A stretch of DNA of 64,000 nucleotides, from NCBI GenBank assembly GCA_023429995.1, contig JAEZCE010000017.1, forward strand, positions 1 to 64,000. The letters run 5' to 3'. This DNA comes from Bacillota bacterium (GTDB lineage: Bacteria; Bacillota; UBA4882; UBA8346). This document shows, in pieces, positions 1 through 9,384 of the stretch (position 1 is the first letter of the stretch; every line of letters begins with the position of its first letter). Both the position numbers and the translations under genes were made by a program. The notes under the pieces are model-generated. The model had not been told where the DNA came from and did not search any database. It saw nothing but the letters and a program-made list of their open reading frames with translations.

Positions 1-168
1 AATCACCCAAGGGAGAAATGGAAAAAATGTTTGGAGAAATGCAATCACCCAAGGGAGAAATGGAAAAAAGGATTGGAGAAATGAAATCATCCAAGGGAGA
101 AACGGAAAAAATGTTTTGAGAAATGCAATCATCCAAGGGAGAAATGGAAAAAATGTTTGGAGAAATGA
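1..168. repeat. 42-bp tandem repeat, four copies, cut by window edge
   Basis: Four head-to-tail 42-bp units (1-42, 43-84, 85-126, 127-168) differ at only a few positions, and the array probably continues beyond the window start. Because 42 is a multiple of three, one frame reads as a 14-residue, Lys/Glu/Met-rich repeat, but it is closed by a TGA in the third copy (around 118). I therefore call it a minisatellite or a decayed repeat-protein gene rather than an intact gene. There is no unique spacer sequence between units, so it is not a CRISPR. Confidence 0.8.
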
Positions 169-519
169 AATCAGAAATCGCTGGAGCTGCGGAAATTGTT
201 TCAGTATGGCCCGAAGAACTAATTTCAGGGGTCGCCAGAGATGGTAGAAGGCCGGAAAATGCCGGTCAAAATCTTACGGCGGGAAAGCGTTCCCCAAATC
301 TTTTCGGAATGGAATCGTTTGTTTCCAAACGCCTCGCCCAAGGCTGTCCCCACGGTTTAAATCCTGACGGAGATTGGGTTTAGGGGTGATGTGGGGCAGA
401 GGGGGTGTTGTAGAAAGATATGTATATTTCTTTGTAATAATTGTTTCCGGCTTTTTCAATATCATCAGAAATAACATTTTGGGGGACATGGATTGCGGCG
501 GGGGGTTAGGTCAATAGGC

Positions 520-810
520 CTACAGAGCTAACTCTGGCTCTTCCCCGGTGGATGCTATTAAATAAGCTACTTCAGGTGGAAGAGTAACCACAACCACACC
601 TGGGGAGAGAGCCGGAAGTTCTCGTCCCCATACCGTCCATTTCACCAAAAAAATAACCGGCCCAAAGGGCTTAGCGGTTGCTTTTTGGATAATTATCGGT
701 CGGCAGGAGCAGGGAATGTGCAGAAAAAACCAGCCACAGCCGTTAGAGTTTATGATAAAATAGAGACAACCGCGCCAAACGCGGCGCCTATAAAACCGGA
801 AAGTAATCCA
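520..810 (-). pseudogene. gene remnant or unstarted ORF, unknown
   Basis: The minus strand is open for about 96 codons from 810 down to a TAG at 520-522. It encodes a protein-like sequence with a hydrophobic, Val-rich stretch and a C-terminus rich in Pro and Glu. No ATG, GTG or TTG precedes the last 45 or so codons and there is no ribosome binding site, so an intact gene is unlikely. I see no family resemblance. It may be the 3' end of a decayed gene, or a chance open frame. The surrounding 169-821 otherwise holds nothing I can support. Confidence 0.25.
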
Positions 811-821
811 TTACCAAACCG

Positions 822-2084
822 ATGATGACGAACTTGCAAACGAAAATACTTTCAGCAATGATTCAGATTTTCGTCCACTTGATGGTAATTTACTATTACT
901 ATCAACAGGAAAACTTCACGCGGATTTTTCCCAACGAGTGGTCGGAACAGTTTGTGATCGCCATTTTATTGCAAATGGCCCTATCCCTTTTGATGGTGTT
1001 CATCCCTTGGAAGAATATCCGCAAAGGGCTTTTCTTCATCCGGATGTTTTTTTTATTAGCGATTTCCCTGCCTTTTATCGGAAAATCCGGTAATTTGGGG
1101 CTGTTATACTTTCTTCAGGCGTTTGAAGGCTATTTTTATTTTCAAAGCAAGACTGCCTTTGGAATTATTTTGTTCAATATCCTCTTTCTTTTTTGGCTGA
1201 TGCAACGGAAAATCCTATTGTGGAATTTTTATCAACCCGCCCTGTCTTCGAAGATCTTTAGCTATCTGATTCTCACTTTCCACTGTATCCTGGGAAGCGT
1301 TATCGGATACTTCGCCCGCAAGGACCAATGCCAACGCATGAAGGAAAAACAATTATATGACCAATTGTATATCTCCAACCGGTATTTAGCCGAAGCGAAC
1401 ATCGGCTTACAAACGGTTGCGGCGGAAGCGGAGCTATCTTCGATTTTCAAGGAAAGGACCCGGATCGCCCGGGAAATTCATGATTCTCTCGCCTATACCT
1501 TTACCAATTTAATTGCCCTATTGAATGCCTTTTTAGTCCAAAAACGGGCCGTCGGGCAGGAAGAGCCGGCCGAAATCGAGAAAGCCAGAAATCTGGCCCT
1601 GGATGGTTTGCGGGACTTGCGACAGGCGCTGCACACCTTGAGGCCCCGGGAGAATGAAGATTATAACGGATTGGGAGCGATTCTTCGACTCACCAAGGTC
1701 TTTAAGCAAGCGACCGGGATCGAGGTCAGTTTGAATTTCGGGGATGTGCCGCAGTATATCGGCAAACCATTGGAAAAGGTGATTTACCGCGCCGTTCAGG
1801 AAGGATTGACCAATTCCTTTCGCCATGGCAAAGCCACGGAAGTGTATATTTCCTTTTATCTGGTGGGCGAGGGCGTGGAAGTGAACATCAAAGACAATGG
1901 GCGCGGCACCGACTCTCCCACCGGCGGTTATGGATTGCTGGGCATTCAAGAACGGGTGGACGAGTTGGCTGGAAAAGTCAGCATTTCCTCCAGACCGGGA
2001 AACGGTTTTTCATTGTGTATCTGGCTGCCATTTCAAAAAGAGGGTGAGGCTCATGGAAACATTACAGATTATCATTGTGGATGA
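822..2084 (+). CDS. NarL/DegS-type sensor histidine kinase
   Basis: A 420-residue membrane sensor kinase that should autophosphorylate and pass phosphate to the response regulator encoded immediately downstream. Residues 8-165 are strongly hydrophobic and form several membrane segments with no large extracytoplasmic domain, so the signal is probably sensed in or at the membrane. A HisKA_3 dimerisation segment follows, with the phosphoacceptor His at about residue 220 (REIHDSL motif). The HATPase domain has an N-box (EGLTNSFRHG) and a G-box (DNGRGT near 358). The 3' end overlaps the regulator gene by 32 bases, indicating translational coupling. The start lacks a clear Shine-Dalgarno site, and the stimulus is unknown; the ABC operon downstream is a plausible target. 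Confidence 0.9.
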   Translation: MMTNLQTKILSAMIQIFVHLMVIYYYYQQENFTRIFPNEWSEQFVIAILLQMALSLLMVFIPWKNIRKGLFFIRMFFLLAISLPFIGKSGNLGLLYFLQAFEGYFYFQSKTAFGIILFNILFLFWLMQRKILLWNFYQPALSSKIFSYLILTFHCILGSVIGYFARKDQCQRMKEKQLYDQLYISNRYLAEANIGLQTVAAEAELSSIFKERTRIAREIHDSLAYTFTNLIALLNAFLVQKRAVGQEEPAEIEKARNLALDGLRDLRQALHTLRPRENEDYNGLGAILRLTKVFKQATGIEVSLNFGDVPQYIGKPLEKVIYRAVQEGLTNSFRHGKATEVYISFYLVGEGVEVNIKDNGRGTDSPTGGYGLLGIQERVDELAGKVSISSRPGNGFSLCIWLPFQKEGEAHGNITDYHCG

Positions 2085-2709
2085 CCAAATTCTGTTTCGC
2101 GAAAATCTTAAAATTGTGATTGAACTGTTGATTCCCGAAGCAAAGGTGGTTGCCATCGCCAGCAATGGCATTGAGGCCCTGGAAATCTGCAGGACTCAGC
2201 CCCACAATTTAATCCTGCTGGATGTGCGGATGCCGCAAATGGACGGGGTCGAATTTATCCGCCATTATCGCGAAGAAGGATATACCGCCAAAGTCATTAT
2301 GTTGACCACCTTTGAAGATGACGAATATGTTTTCGAAGCATTGCGTTACGGGGCCGCGGGATATTTACTCAAAGAGATCCAACCGGATGAACTGGCCAAA
2401 GCCCTGGTCCATGTCCATCAGGGCGGAGTGCTTATTTCACCGCGAATTACCGCCAAATTGGTGAAGGAAGTCAATCGCTACCGGGCGGTGGATACCATTG
2501 CTCCCAATGAAATTTTGTCCCATTTGACTCCGCGGGAGATTGAAGTACTACGCCACGTGGCCATGGGCGAAGACAACCAGCAAATTGCCAAAAGCCTGCA
2601 ACTGGCTGAAGGGACGGTGAAAAATTATATCAGTAATATTTATGAAAAACTTGAGTTGAAGGATCGTTCCCAAGCCACCCGTTTTGCTATTTTGCGGGGA
2701 TTGGTATAA
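2053..2709 (+). CDS. NarL/FixJ family response regulator
   Basis: A 218-residue two-domain regulator. The receiver domain starts with the acidic pair VDDQ and has the phosphoacceptor Asp in LILLDVRMP, a Thr in the MLTTFEDD segment and the conserved Lys in LLKEIQ. The C-terminal LuxR-type helix-turn-helix reads LTPREIEVLRHVA followed by EGTVKNYISNIYEKL. I chose the ATG at 2053, preceded by a GGTGAGG site, over an upstream in-frame start that would prepend unrelated residues read through the kinase gene. It is the evident partner of the preceding kinase and is followed by a terminator. Confidence 0.92.
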   Translation: METLQIIIVDDQILFRENLKIVIELLIPEAKVVAIASNGIEALEICRTQPHNLILLDVRMPQMDGVEFIRHYREEGYTAKVIMLTTFEDDEYVFEALRYGAAGYLLKEIQPDELAKALVHVHQGGVLISPRITAKLVKEVNRYRAVDTIAPNEILSHLTPREIEVLRHVAMGEDNQQIAKSLQLAEGTVKNYISNIYEKLELKDRSQATRFAILRGLV

Positions 2710-2777
2710 ACATGGAATATGACTTTGCTGATTGGCGGTATGACCGGAGTCATATTTAAAAAGTTAACTTGTGACCA

Positions 2778-2820
2778 AAATACGACTCCCTGCACTGGCG
2801 GGTCGTATTTCTTTTGTGTT
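2778..2820 (+). terminator. rho-independent terminator after the two-component operon
   Basis: A perfect 9-bp stem (AAATACGAC/GTCGTATTT) encloses a loop of about 15 bases and is followed by a T-rich tract, 70 bases after the regulator stop. Confidence 0.7.
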
Positions 2821-2982
2821 ACATTATGATTAAATCAAATGCGACATCCGGTGAACCCATTGGTTCCAAATTCCGGATTTCCTTAAGCATCATTTCGAAT
2901 TCGTAAGGAGGTGGGGGTTGGAGGGAAAAACACCCGGAAGCGGGAGAAACAATTTTTACAATTCGTAACGAGGGGGAGCTAA

Positions 2983-4254
2983 ATGTTTAAAAAGATATTA
3001 TTGGTAACACTGTTAAGTGTGGTTTTACTATCGACCGTTAGTGTTTCCGCTAAAACGGTGATCCGTTTTCAAGATTGGCACATGACGGAAGATGTGTGGC
3101 TGAAATGCCTCAAAGAAGTCACGGCGGAATATGAAAAAGCCCATCCGGAAGTGGAGATCAAGTTTGAACCGGTTTCCCAGGCTGATAAAGCCAAGAAATT
3201 CATCATCGCTTCGGAGGCTTATAATGCTCCGGATGTGGTCCATTGCGAGATCCAGGATATACCGCCCTTTATTGCCAAGGGTTATTTACTGGATTTAAAT
3301 CCCTTCATTAAAAAAGAGAAAAAGGGTTTTATGGATCAGTGGGCGCCGCTACCCAGAAAAATCGGCAGTTATTACGGCCAGGTTCGCGCCATCCCGGACG
3401 CCGCCCAATCCATGGTCATATACTACAATCCGGAAATCTTTAAAGCGGCCGGGCTAGATCCCAATAAACCGCCCAAAACCTGGGAGGAGTTCCGGGAATA
3501 TGCCAAGAAGATGACCAACGGTAAAGATCAATGGGGTTTTGGAATGGTCGCCAATAAAAGCGCTTCTTTGATCAGCCGCTATTTCCCAATTTTGTGGTCC
3601 TTCGGCGGGGATATTTTTAATGATAAGATGACCCAATGCACCCTGGATTCCCCGGCATCCCTGGAAGCTTTTAAATATTTCGTGGAATTATATACCAAGG
3701 ATCAAGTAACGCCTCCGGCGCCTAACGAAATGTCGGCTCAAGACGTCCGGACTTTCTTTGCCCAAAAGAAAGTGGGCATGGTCATTGGTTCCGGTTTTAC
3801 CATTCCGATTGTGGATGCTTTGAATCCCAGCCTGAAAGCGAGAGAAACTTTAATGGTCGCTCCGTTGCCGGCGGGTAAAAAGAAAGCGACCTTCGCCCAA
3901 ATCGATTTCTGGGGCATCAGCCGCTCCACCAAGGCGAAGAACGAAGCCTGGAATTTTGTGAAATATCTAACCAGCAAGGATGTTCAGATCAAATTCTTCA
4001 AGGATAACGGCGTCACTTCTTCTCGTACCGATGTCGGCGAGTCGCCGATGATCAAAAACGATAAATTCGGCGGGGTGGTTTCGGCCCAGATCCCCTACGG
4101 TAAAGCCATGCCGATGTTTATCGGGATGACCGAAGTCAATGACGCGATCATCGTTGCAACCCAGGAAGCCATGACCGGACAAAAAACTCCGGAACAAGCC
4201 ATGAAAGATTGCACCGCCAAAGTCAACGCGATTATTAAACGCTATAAAAAATAA
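2983..4254 (+). CDS. sugar ABC transporter substrate-binding protein
   Basis: A 423-residue extracellular solute-binding protein of the MalE/UgpB type (family 1). The N-terminus is a classical signal peptide (Lys-Lys, a Leu/Val core, then a VSVSAK cleavage region) with no lipobox Cys. The mature part starts with the IRFQDWH strand and contains the typical bilobal-fold segments (YNPEIFKAAGLDP, KTWEEF, GGDIFN). It should bind a mono- or oligosaccharide, or a polyol, and deliver it to the two permeases downstream. The start has a strong GAGGGGGAG site. Neither the substrate nor the partner ATPase can be read from the sequence. Confidence 0.92.
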   Translation: MFKKILLVTLLSVVLLSTVSVSAKTVIRFQDWHMTEDVWLKCLKEVTAEYEKAHPEVEIKFEPVSQADKAKKFIIASEAYNAPDVVHCEIQDIPPFIAKGYLLDLNPFIKKEKKGFMDQWAPLPRKIGSYYGQVRAIPDAAQSMVIYYNPEIFKAAGLDPNKPPKTWEEFREYAKKMTNGKDQWGFGMVANKSASLISRYFPILWSFGGDIFNDKMTQCTLDSPASLEAFKYFVELYTKDQVTPPAPNEMSAQDVRTFFAQKKVGMVIGSGFTIPIVDALNPSLKARETLMVAPLPAGKKKATFAQIDFWGISRSTKAKNEAWNFVKYLTSKDVQIKFFKDNGVTSSRTDVGESPMIKNDKFGGVVSAQIPYGKAMPMFIGMTEVNDAIIVATQEAMTGQKTPEQAMKDCTAKVNAIIKRYKK

Positions 4255-4273
4255 GATTATCTGAAACCTCGGA

Positions 4274-4387
4274 GGCTGTCTAAAAAGCAATGTAAAATCA
4301 ATAAGAAATACAATATATAGCATCATCAGATACGCCAAACTTTAATATATTGTATTTCTTATCCATTAATTGACTTTAGGGACAGCC
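4274..4387. repeat. MITE-like long inverted repeat in the ABC operon
   Basis: Two arms of about 42 bases with imperfect outer parts (GGCTGTC termini) and a near-perfect inner 17-base match (ATAAGAAATACAATATA) flank a short central segment. Transcribed, this would form a long hairpin between the binding-protein gene and the permease genes. It resembles a small palindromic mobile element and may also act as an RNA-stability or attenuation element that keeps permease expression below that of the binding protein. A second element of similar design lies near 24943. Confidence 0.6.
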
Positions 4388-4405
4388 CCCTATTGAGGAG
4401 GAAAA

Positions 4406-5269
4406 ATGATTAAAGCACGCGAAAATGATTCCGTTCTTGCCTATCTGCTGCTTTTACCCGCTTCATTGGTGCTTTTTTTTGTACTGTTGTTTCCGATATT
4501 TTCAACTTTATTACAAAGTTTCGGTATTAGTTTCGACAGCTATAACTTTACCTTTTCCAACTATACACGCTTATTTCTGGACACGGAATTCTGGCAAAGT
4601 TTAAAAAATACGATTTTATTTGTGGCTTTATCCATTTCCGGAGACTTACTGATCGGGCTAGCCGCGGCTTTGCTTCTTAATCAGGCCATTCGCGGAAAAG
4701 CCTTTTTCCGGGTTTTGTTCATGTTGCCCTGGATGATTCCCAGCGTAGTAACTGGGGCCACTTGGCGCTGGATGTATAATTCAACTTCGGGGATTATCAA
4801 TTCGGTCTTATCTTCGGCGGGTTTCATCGATAAACCCGTCTTGTGGTTGAGTTCCCAATCGACGGCCATGTTGAGCATCATTTTAGCTAATATTTGGAGG
4901 GGATTCCCCTATGTGATGTTAATCCTGCTGACCGGATTGCAAACCATCCCCCATGATATTTATGAAGCCGGCTCCATTGATGGAACCAGCGCCTGGCAGC
5001 GCTTTTTCTATCTGACCTTGCCCAATTTGAAAAAACAAATCGTGATCGTGCTGGCCTTGACCACCGTATGGGAGTTCCGGCAAATTGATTTGGTGATGAC
5101 CATGACCGGCGGAGGCCCCGGCAATCTGACGGATGTTTTAGTGACGACCGTGTATAAGCAATATTTTCAATTTTTCCAATTTGATTATGCTTCAGCCATT
5201 GCCATTGTGATGAGTTTATTCATGCTGGTGGTTAGTATCCCCTATATTAAAAGCATTCTTGAAGATTAG
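4406..5269 (+). CDS. sugar ABC transporter permease, MalF/UgpA type
   Basis: A 287-residue inner-membrane permease with about six membrane segments. The cytoplasmic EAA loop, which contacts the ATPase, is visible as YEAGSIDGTSAWQRFFYLTLP (split by the usual Gly at the turn). The gene begins 19 bases after the palindromic element, with a GAGGAGG site, and is followed 14 bases later by the second permease. Family knowledge places it as one half of the translocation pore for the sugar bound by the upstream binding protein. No ATPase gene is linked, so a shared MsmK/UgpC-like ATPase elsewhere is implied. Confidence 0.93.
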   Translation: MIKARENDSVLAYLLLLPASLVLFFVLLFPIFSTLLQSFGISFDSYNFTFSNYTRLFLDTEFWQSLKNTILFVALSISGDLLIGLAAALLLNQAIRGKAFFRVLFMLPWMIPSVVTGATWRWMYNSTSGIINSVLSSAGFIDKPVLWLSSQSTAMLSIILANIWRGFPYVMLILLTGLQTIPHDIYEAGSIDGTSAWQRFFYLTLPNLKKQIVIVLALTTVWEFRQIDLVMTMTGGGPGNLTDVLVTTVYKQYFQFFQFDYASAIAIVMSLFMLVVSIPYIKSILED

Positions 5270-5283
5270 GCAGGTGTAACTGG

Positions 5284-6129
5284 ATGTTTAAGACCATCGA
5301 AAGCCGTAAATCCTGGTATATCCGATTTGTTTACGCAATGTCTTTCATACTGTCGTTGTTTGTAATCATTCCGGTAATCTGGATGATTCTGACCGCCCTT
5401 AAAACCGAACAGGAGGCTTTAGCCATACCTCCCACTTGGTTGCCCGAGCAATGGACGATTTTCGGGTTTGAGTATATGTGGCAGATGAAACCGTTTTTAC
5501 TGTACTTCCGCAATAGCTTGATTACCGCCGGCCCGACAGCGGTGTTGGCCACTTTCTTCGGCGGCTTGGCGGCTTATAGCATATCCCGGTTCCGTTTTAA
5601 ATTGCGGAAAGCGTTTATGGTGATCATCCTCTGTACCCAGATGATCCCGGGCGTTTTGTTGGTCGGCCCTTATTTTAAAGTTTTAAATAGCTTTGGACTC
5701 TATGATACCCATTTGGGCCTGATTTTCGGTTATATCGCCGTGGCCTTGCCCTTTTGCACCTGGATGCTGAAGGGATACTATGACAGCATCCCCAGAGAGC
5801 TGGACGAAGCCGCTTTGGTTGACGGTTGCAGCAAATTATGGACCTATTTCCGGGTGATCCTGCCGCTCTCGGCGCCGGGAATGGTGGCCACCGGGATTTT
5901 CGGCTTTTTATTGGCCTGGGGCGATCTCTTATGGGCTCTTTGCTTAACCTCGTCGGAAAATGTCGTTACCGTAACCTTGGGAATCGCCAACAGTGTCGGC
6001 GAGTACCGGGTGGTCTGGCCGGCGTTGATGGCGGCCGCCTTGTTCGCCTGCGTCCCTTCGGTCGTCTTTTATTCGTTTTTACAAAAATATATTGTGGGCG
6101 GAATGACCACCGGAAGCGTCAAAGGATGA
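5284..6129 (+). CDS. sugar ABC transporter permease, MalG/UgpE type
   Basis: A 281-residue partner permease, again with about six membrane segments. Its EAA motif, DEAALVDGCSKLWTYFRVILP, is a close match to the MalG family consensus. It lies 14 bases after the first permease gene and 33 bases before the isomerase gene, so all four genes are probably one transcript. Together with the first permease it forms the heterodimeric channel of a carbohydrate importer of the CUT1 class. Confidence 0.93.
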   Translation: MFKTIESRKSWYIRFVYAMSFILSLFVIIPVIWMILTALKTEQEALAIPPTWLPEQWTIFGFEYMWQMKPFLLYFRNSLITAGPTAVLATFFGGLAAYSISRFRFKLRKAFMVIILCTQMIPGVLLVGPYFKVLNSFGLYDTHLGLIFGYIAVALPFCTWMLKGYYDSIPRELDEAALVDGCSKLWTYFRVILPLSAPGMVATGIFGFLLAWGDLLWALCLTSSENVVTVTLGIANSVGEYRVVWPALMAAALFACVPSVVFYSFLQKYIVGGMTTGSVKG

Positions 6130-6162
6130 GAGGGTGAAAACATATTGGAAAAGGAGTTTGCC

Positions 6163-6990
6163 ATGGAGACAAGTATTACAATTTCGGCCAATGGTTCCAA
6201 ATTTGCGCCCATCCTTCTAAGCGGCGATTATGTCCAACAGATCCCAATCGCCGCTTCCTTGGGATTTAAAGCGGCGGAATTGCACATTCAAGATCCCAAT
6301 ACCATCAACCGTTCCGAAATTTTTGAGGCGCTGCGCCGGAATCATATGAGGGTGTCAACCATCGGCACGGGCCAGGCTTATGTGGATGAAGGATTAAGCT
6401 TTTCAAACCCGGAGGCCTCCATCCGTGAACGGGCCGTCCAACGGATTAAAGATCAAATCGTACTGGCCGGAGAATGGCAAGCCAAAGTCATTATCGGCAC
6501 CATTAAGGGGAGAATGCCTGAAAACGCGGAGGATAAAGCCATCGCCCTTGAGCATGTCCGCGCCTGTTTTAAGGAATGCCTGGCATTCGCGGAAAAATAT
6601 CAAACGGATCTTACCCTGGAAGCCATCAACCGGTATGAAACCAATTTTTTAAACACCGCCCAGGAGACCGTCGCTTTTATTAAAGAAATGGCTTCACCCC
6701 GTCTGGGTCTGCATCTGGATACCTTTCATATGAATATTGAAGAAGCATCCATCGAAGACACCTTGCGCGAATTTGCCCCTTACCTGGTCCACGTCCATGT
6801 GGCCGACAGTAACCGCTGGGCGCCGGGCCTTGGCCATCTGGACTTTGAGCGAATTGTCCAAGTTTTGAAGGATATCAATTATCAGGGAGTCTTGGGCATT
6901 GAGTGTCTGCCGAAGCCTGACCCGCTTACTGCGGCAAAACAAGGGTTTGCTTGTTTTCAATCCCTTTTGGAATCGACTCTGAATAAATAG
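6163..6990 (+). CDS. sugar phosphate isomerase/epimerase family protein
   Basis: A 275-residue AP-endonuclease-2/xylose-isomerase-like TIM barrel. Metal-site-type motifs are visible: TLEAINR, LHLDTFHMNIEE, HVHVADSNRWAPG, GHLDF and GIECLP, matching the family of sugar isomerases and 3-epimerases. I prefer the ATG at 6163, which has an AAGGAG site 6 bases upstream, to the in-frame TTG at 6145. As the last gene of the transporter operon it probably interconverts the imported sugar or its derivative. The exact substrate is unknown. Confidence 0.85.
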   Translation: METSITISANGSKFAPILLSGDYVQQIPIAASLGFKAAELHIQDPNTINRSEIFEALRRNHMRVSTIGTGQAYVDEGLSFSNPEASIRERAVQRIKDQIVLAGEWQAKVIIGTIKGRMPENAEDKAIALEHVRACFKECLAFAEKYQTDLTLEAINRYETNFLNTAQETVAFIKEMASPRLGLHLDTFHMNIEEASIEDTLREFAPYLVHVHVADSNRWAPGLGHLDFERIVQVLKDINYQGVLGIECLPKPDPLTAAKQGFACFQSLLESTLNK

Positions 6991-7013
6991 GGTGCTTGAG
7001 AATGGAGTACCAT

Positions 7014-7046
7014 AAAAACCCGGCGAAGATAAGCGCCGGGTTTTTA
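7014..7046 (+). terminator. rho-independent terminator of the sugar ABC operon
   Basis: A GC-rich stem (AAAAACCCGGCG/CGCCGGGTTTTT) with a 7-base loop ends in a T-tract, 24 bases after the isomerase stop. Confidence 0.9.
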
Positions 7047-7401
7047 TTATGCTTCAGCTTTTTGGTTTGTCAATTAAGATCCGCAGCAATTGAGATTAAT
7101 CATGTAAATCATGTTCATCCTGTCGAAGAGACTTAAGAATTTGGGCCCAAGTAAAAGAAGGTAGACAAAAGTGGATCTTGTTGGAATTTCAATCAATACC
7201 GGTTGCTTTTCCACAGCCCCTATTTCAGGCAATGAATTGGCCGGAGCCGACCATTTATAAAGTTTTGCCACATCGTTCCGGCAACATTTATATAAGCCCT
7301 AGATATTGAAATACGGGGTTTTACTGCTTATAATCTAAACAACCGGTAAGAACAATAAATAAATACATTTCCACAAGACATGTGGCTGGAGGTTAAGGAA
7401 T
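7047..7401. other. intergenic region with a dispersed-repeat fragment
   Basis: No convincing gene. Positions 7098-7130 contain a copy of the ATCATGTTCATCCTGTC-type sequence that recurs near 59627 and, inverted, near 59690. A minus-strand open frame (7074-7271) lacks a ribosome binding site and any recognisable motif, so I do not call it. The final 100 bases are the leader of the PTS regulator, with a GGAGGTTAAGG site just before its ATG. Confidence 0.4.
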
Positions 7402-9348
7402 ATGGATCGTCCGAAAATGATCATCAACCTATTACTGAAAAGTAAAACACCTGTCACAATTGATGCCATTGCAGAACAACTGGAAGTATCGAATCGGACC
7501 ATTCGAAATGACTTGACCGTTGTGGAAAATCTTATCCACGATAAAGGCTTGACCTTAAAGAAAAAACCGGGCATCGGAATTCAATTGGAAGGTCCGGAAG
7601 AAAGCTTCCATACCCTCAATGAAATGAAAATGAGCACCTATATTTCGGAGCCCTTTTCCCCCCAGGATCGAAAAGATAATATTTTGAAGCGGCTGTTTAT
7701 GAGTGAAAACACGATTACCATCAATGACTTGGCCAAAGAATTGTATGTCAGCGATATTACCATCCGGAAAGACTTGGAAGATGTCGAACAGTGGCTGGCC
7801 AAATTTAAGTTGAAGTTAATGCGGAGGCAAAATTACGGCATCAAAATCACCGGCTCCGAAGAAAACTGTAGAAATGCCCTGGCCAACTTGATTGTTACCC
7901 AAATCGGCTTTGATAAATTAAAGGGCATGTTGCATTACGATACCAGCGCCAAACTTGATTATCATACCTTGAATCAATTAACGGGAATAATCAATATCGA
8001 CTATATCAAATTGGAGAACATTGTAAACCAGGCGGAAAAATCACTGGGATATAAATTTACCGATGAAGCCTTTGGAAGTCTGGTCATTCATATCGCCATT
8101 GCCATTAAAAGACTACAGGACGGTAAAGATATCTTGTTAGCCCACTATGTACTGGCGGACTTGGAAATAAAAGATGAGTACCGGATTGCAAAACAAATCG
8201 CCGATAGTATCGAAAGTCATTACCGCGTTAAACTTCCTGAACAAGAGATCGGTTACATTTTGCTTCATATATTAGGCAGTCAACTGCAGGAAAACAATAT
8301 TGACGACTTGGACCTCAAGAATGAGGGAGAACATGAATTAGCAGTGATCATGGCCAAGGAAATTATTCATATTGCTCAGAAAACGATGTCGATCGATTTG
8401 AGCCAGGATAAACAGGCCCTGAACGGTTTGATATTGCACTTGAGGCCGACCATCAAACGCCTGGAATATGGTTTGAACCTTAGAAATCCGCTATTAGATC
8501 AAATAAAGGAAAATTATCCGGAAATTTTCGGCGTAGCCTGGATATCCAATACCGTTTTTGAAAGATATTTGGGGAAAAAAATTACCGAGGAGGAAATCGG
8601 TTATATTGCATTGCACCTTGGAGCCGCTATTGAAAGACAAAAAAAAGGCCTGCAGGCTTTGGTGGTTTGTACCAGCGGTATGGGAACATCGCAGTTTCTC
8701 GCCGTCAAGCTTGAAAATCATTTTAAGGAAATCAAGATCAAACAGGTTGTTTCGGCGATTGCTTTAAAAGAGTATTGCCTTGATGATGTCGATATCGTTA
8801 TTTCCACGGTGCCCCTCACGGCGCAAAAACCGGTGTTGCATATCAGCCCTTTGCTTACCCAAAAGGATGTTTTGAAAATCAGCAGTTATATCGATAGCCT
8901 TAACAAGCGGCCTACTCATTCCATTATCAATGAAGATAGCATTCAAACCGCTATCCGTTATCAAGATAGGGAAAACGCAATCCATGATATGTGCTCAAGA
9001 CTGATTGAGAAAGGTTACGTTACGGAAGATTTTGAGAAGAGCGTTTTGAAAAGAGAAAACATCCAATCCACCGAAATCGGCAAGGGGGTGGCGATTCCCC
9101 ATGGCTTCCCCGAAAACGTTCACCGGTCGCAAATTGCCCTTTCCATATTAAAAGAACCCATCCTATGGGGTAACGAGTCCGTGGATATCATTTTCCTGAT
9201 TGCCTTATCGGATATCGACGCCTTAAACAGCGCCGAAGTGTTGAAAAAGTTATATCAAAAAGTCGATTCGGATGTTTTTTTGGAACGGTTAAAAGAGACT
9301 CAAGCGAAAGACCAAATAAAGAAATTAATCGAAACCATCCATCAATAA
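7402..9348 (+). CDS. PRD-containing PTS transcriptional regulator (BglG/MtlR/LicR type)
   Basis: A 648-residue multidomain activator. There are two N-terminal winged helix-turn-helix domains (near 1-60, with VSNRTIRNDL, and 90-150, with VSDITIRKDL). Two PRD domains follow (about 175-280 and 290-395), each with phosphorylatable His residues in LVIHIAIA/GYILLHIL and LILHLRP/GYIALHLGAA. Then come an EIIB-like domain with Cys in VVCTSGMGTS and a C-terminal EIIA-like domain with its active His in GVAIPHGFPE. Family knowledge: phosphorylation by HPr and by EIIB makes activity depend on PTS flux. It heads the PTS operon and is the likely local regulator. Confidence 0.92.
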   Translation: MDRPKMIINLLLKSKTPVTIDAIAEQLEVSNRTIRNDLTVVENLIHDKGLTLKKKPGIGIQLEGPEESFHTLNEMKMSTYISEPFSPQDRKDNILKRLFMSENTITINDLAKELYVSDITIRKDLEDVEQWLAKFKLKLMRRQNYGIKITGSEENCRNALANLIVTQIGFDKLKGMLHYDTSAKLDYHTLNQLTGIINIDYIKLENIVNQAEKSLGYKFTDEAFGSLVIHIAIAIKRLQDGKDILLAHYVLADLEIKDEYRIAKQIADSIESHYRVKLPEQEIGYILLHILGSQLQENNIDDLDLKNEGEHELAVIMAKEIIHIAQKTMSIDLSQDKQALNGLILHLRPTIKRLEYGLNLRNPLLDQIKENYPEIFGVAWISNTVFERYLGKKITEEEIGYIALHLGAAIERQKKGLQALVVCTSGMGTSQFLAVKLENHFKEIKIKQVVSAIALKEYCLDDVDIVISTVPLTAQKPVLHISPLLTQKDVLKISSYIDSLNKRPTHSIINEDSIQTAIRYQDRENAIHDMCSRLIEKGYVTEDFEKSVLKRENIQSTEIGKGVAIPHGFPENVHRSQIALSILKEPILWGNESVDIIFLIALSDIDALNSAEVLKKLYQKVDSDVFLERLKETQAKDQIKKLIETIHQ

Positions 9349-9384
9349 AACTACTTTTATCGCCAATCGGAAGGGGACATATCT

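Noticed and set aside
1..168. CRISPR array
   Set aside because: Units are contiguous without unique spacers and there are no cas genes.
123..383. 86-residue plus-strand ORF overlapping the tandem repeat
   Set aside because: Repeat-derived start, no ribosome site, low-complexity N-terminus and no recognisable domain.
1533..1949. 138-residue minus-strand ORF inside the histidine kinase
   Set aside because: Shadow of the kinase frame, which carries all diagnostic motifs.
7074..7271. Small minus-strand ORF after the sugar operon
   Set aside because: No ribosome site or motif, and it runs through a dispersed repeat.
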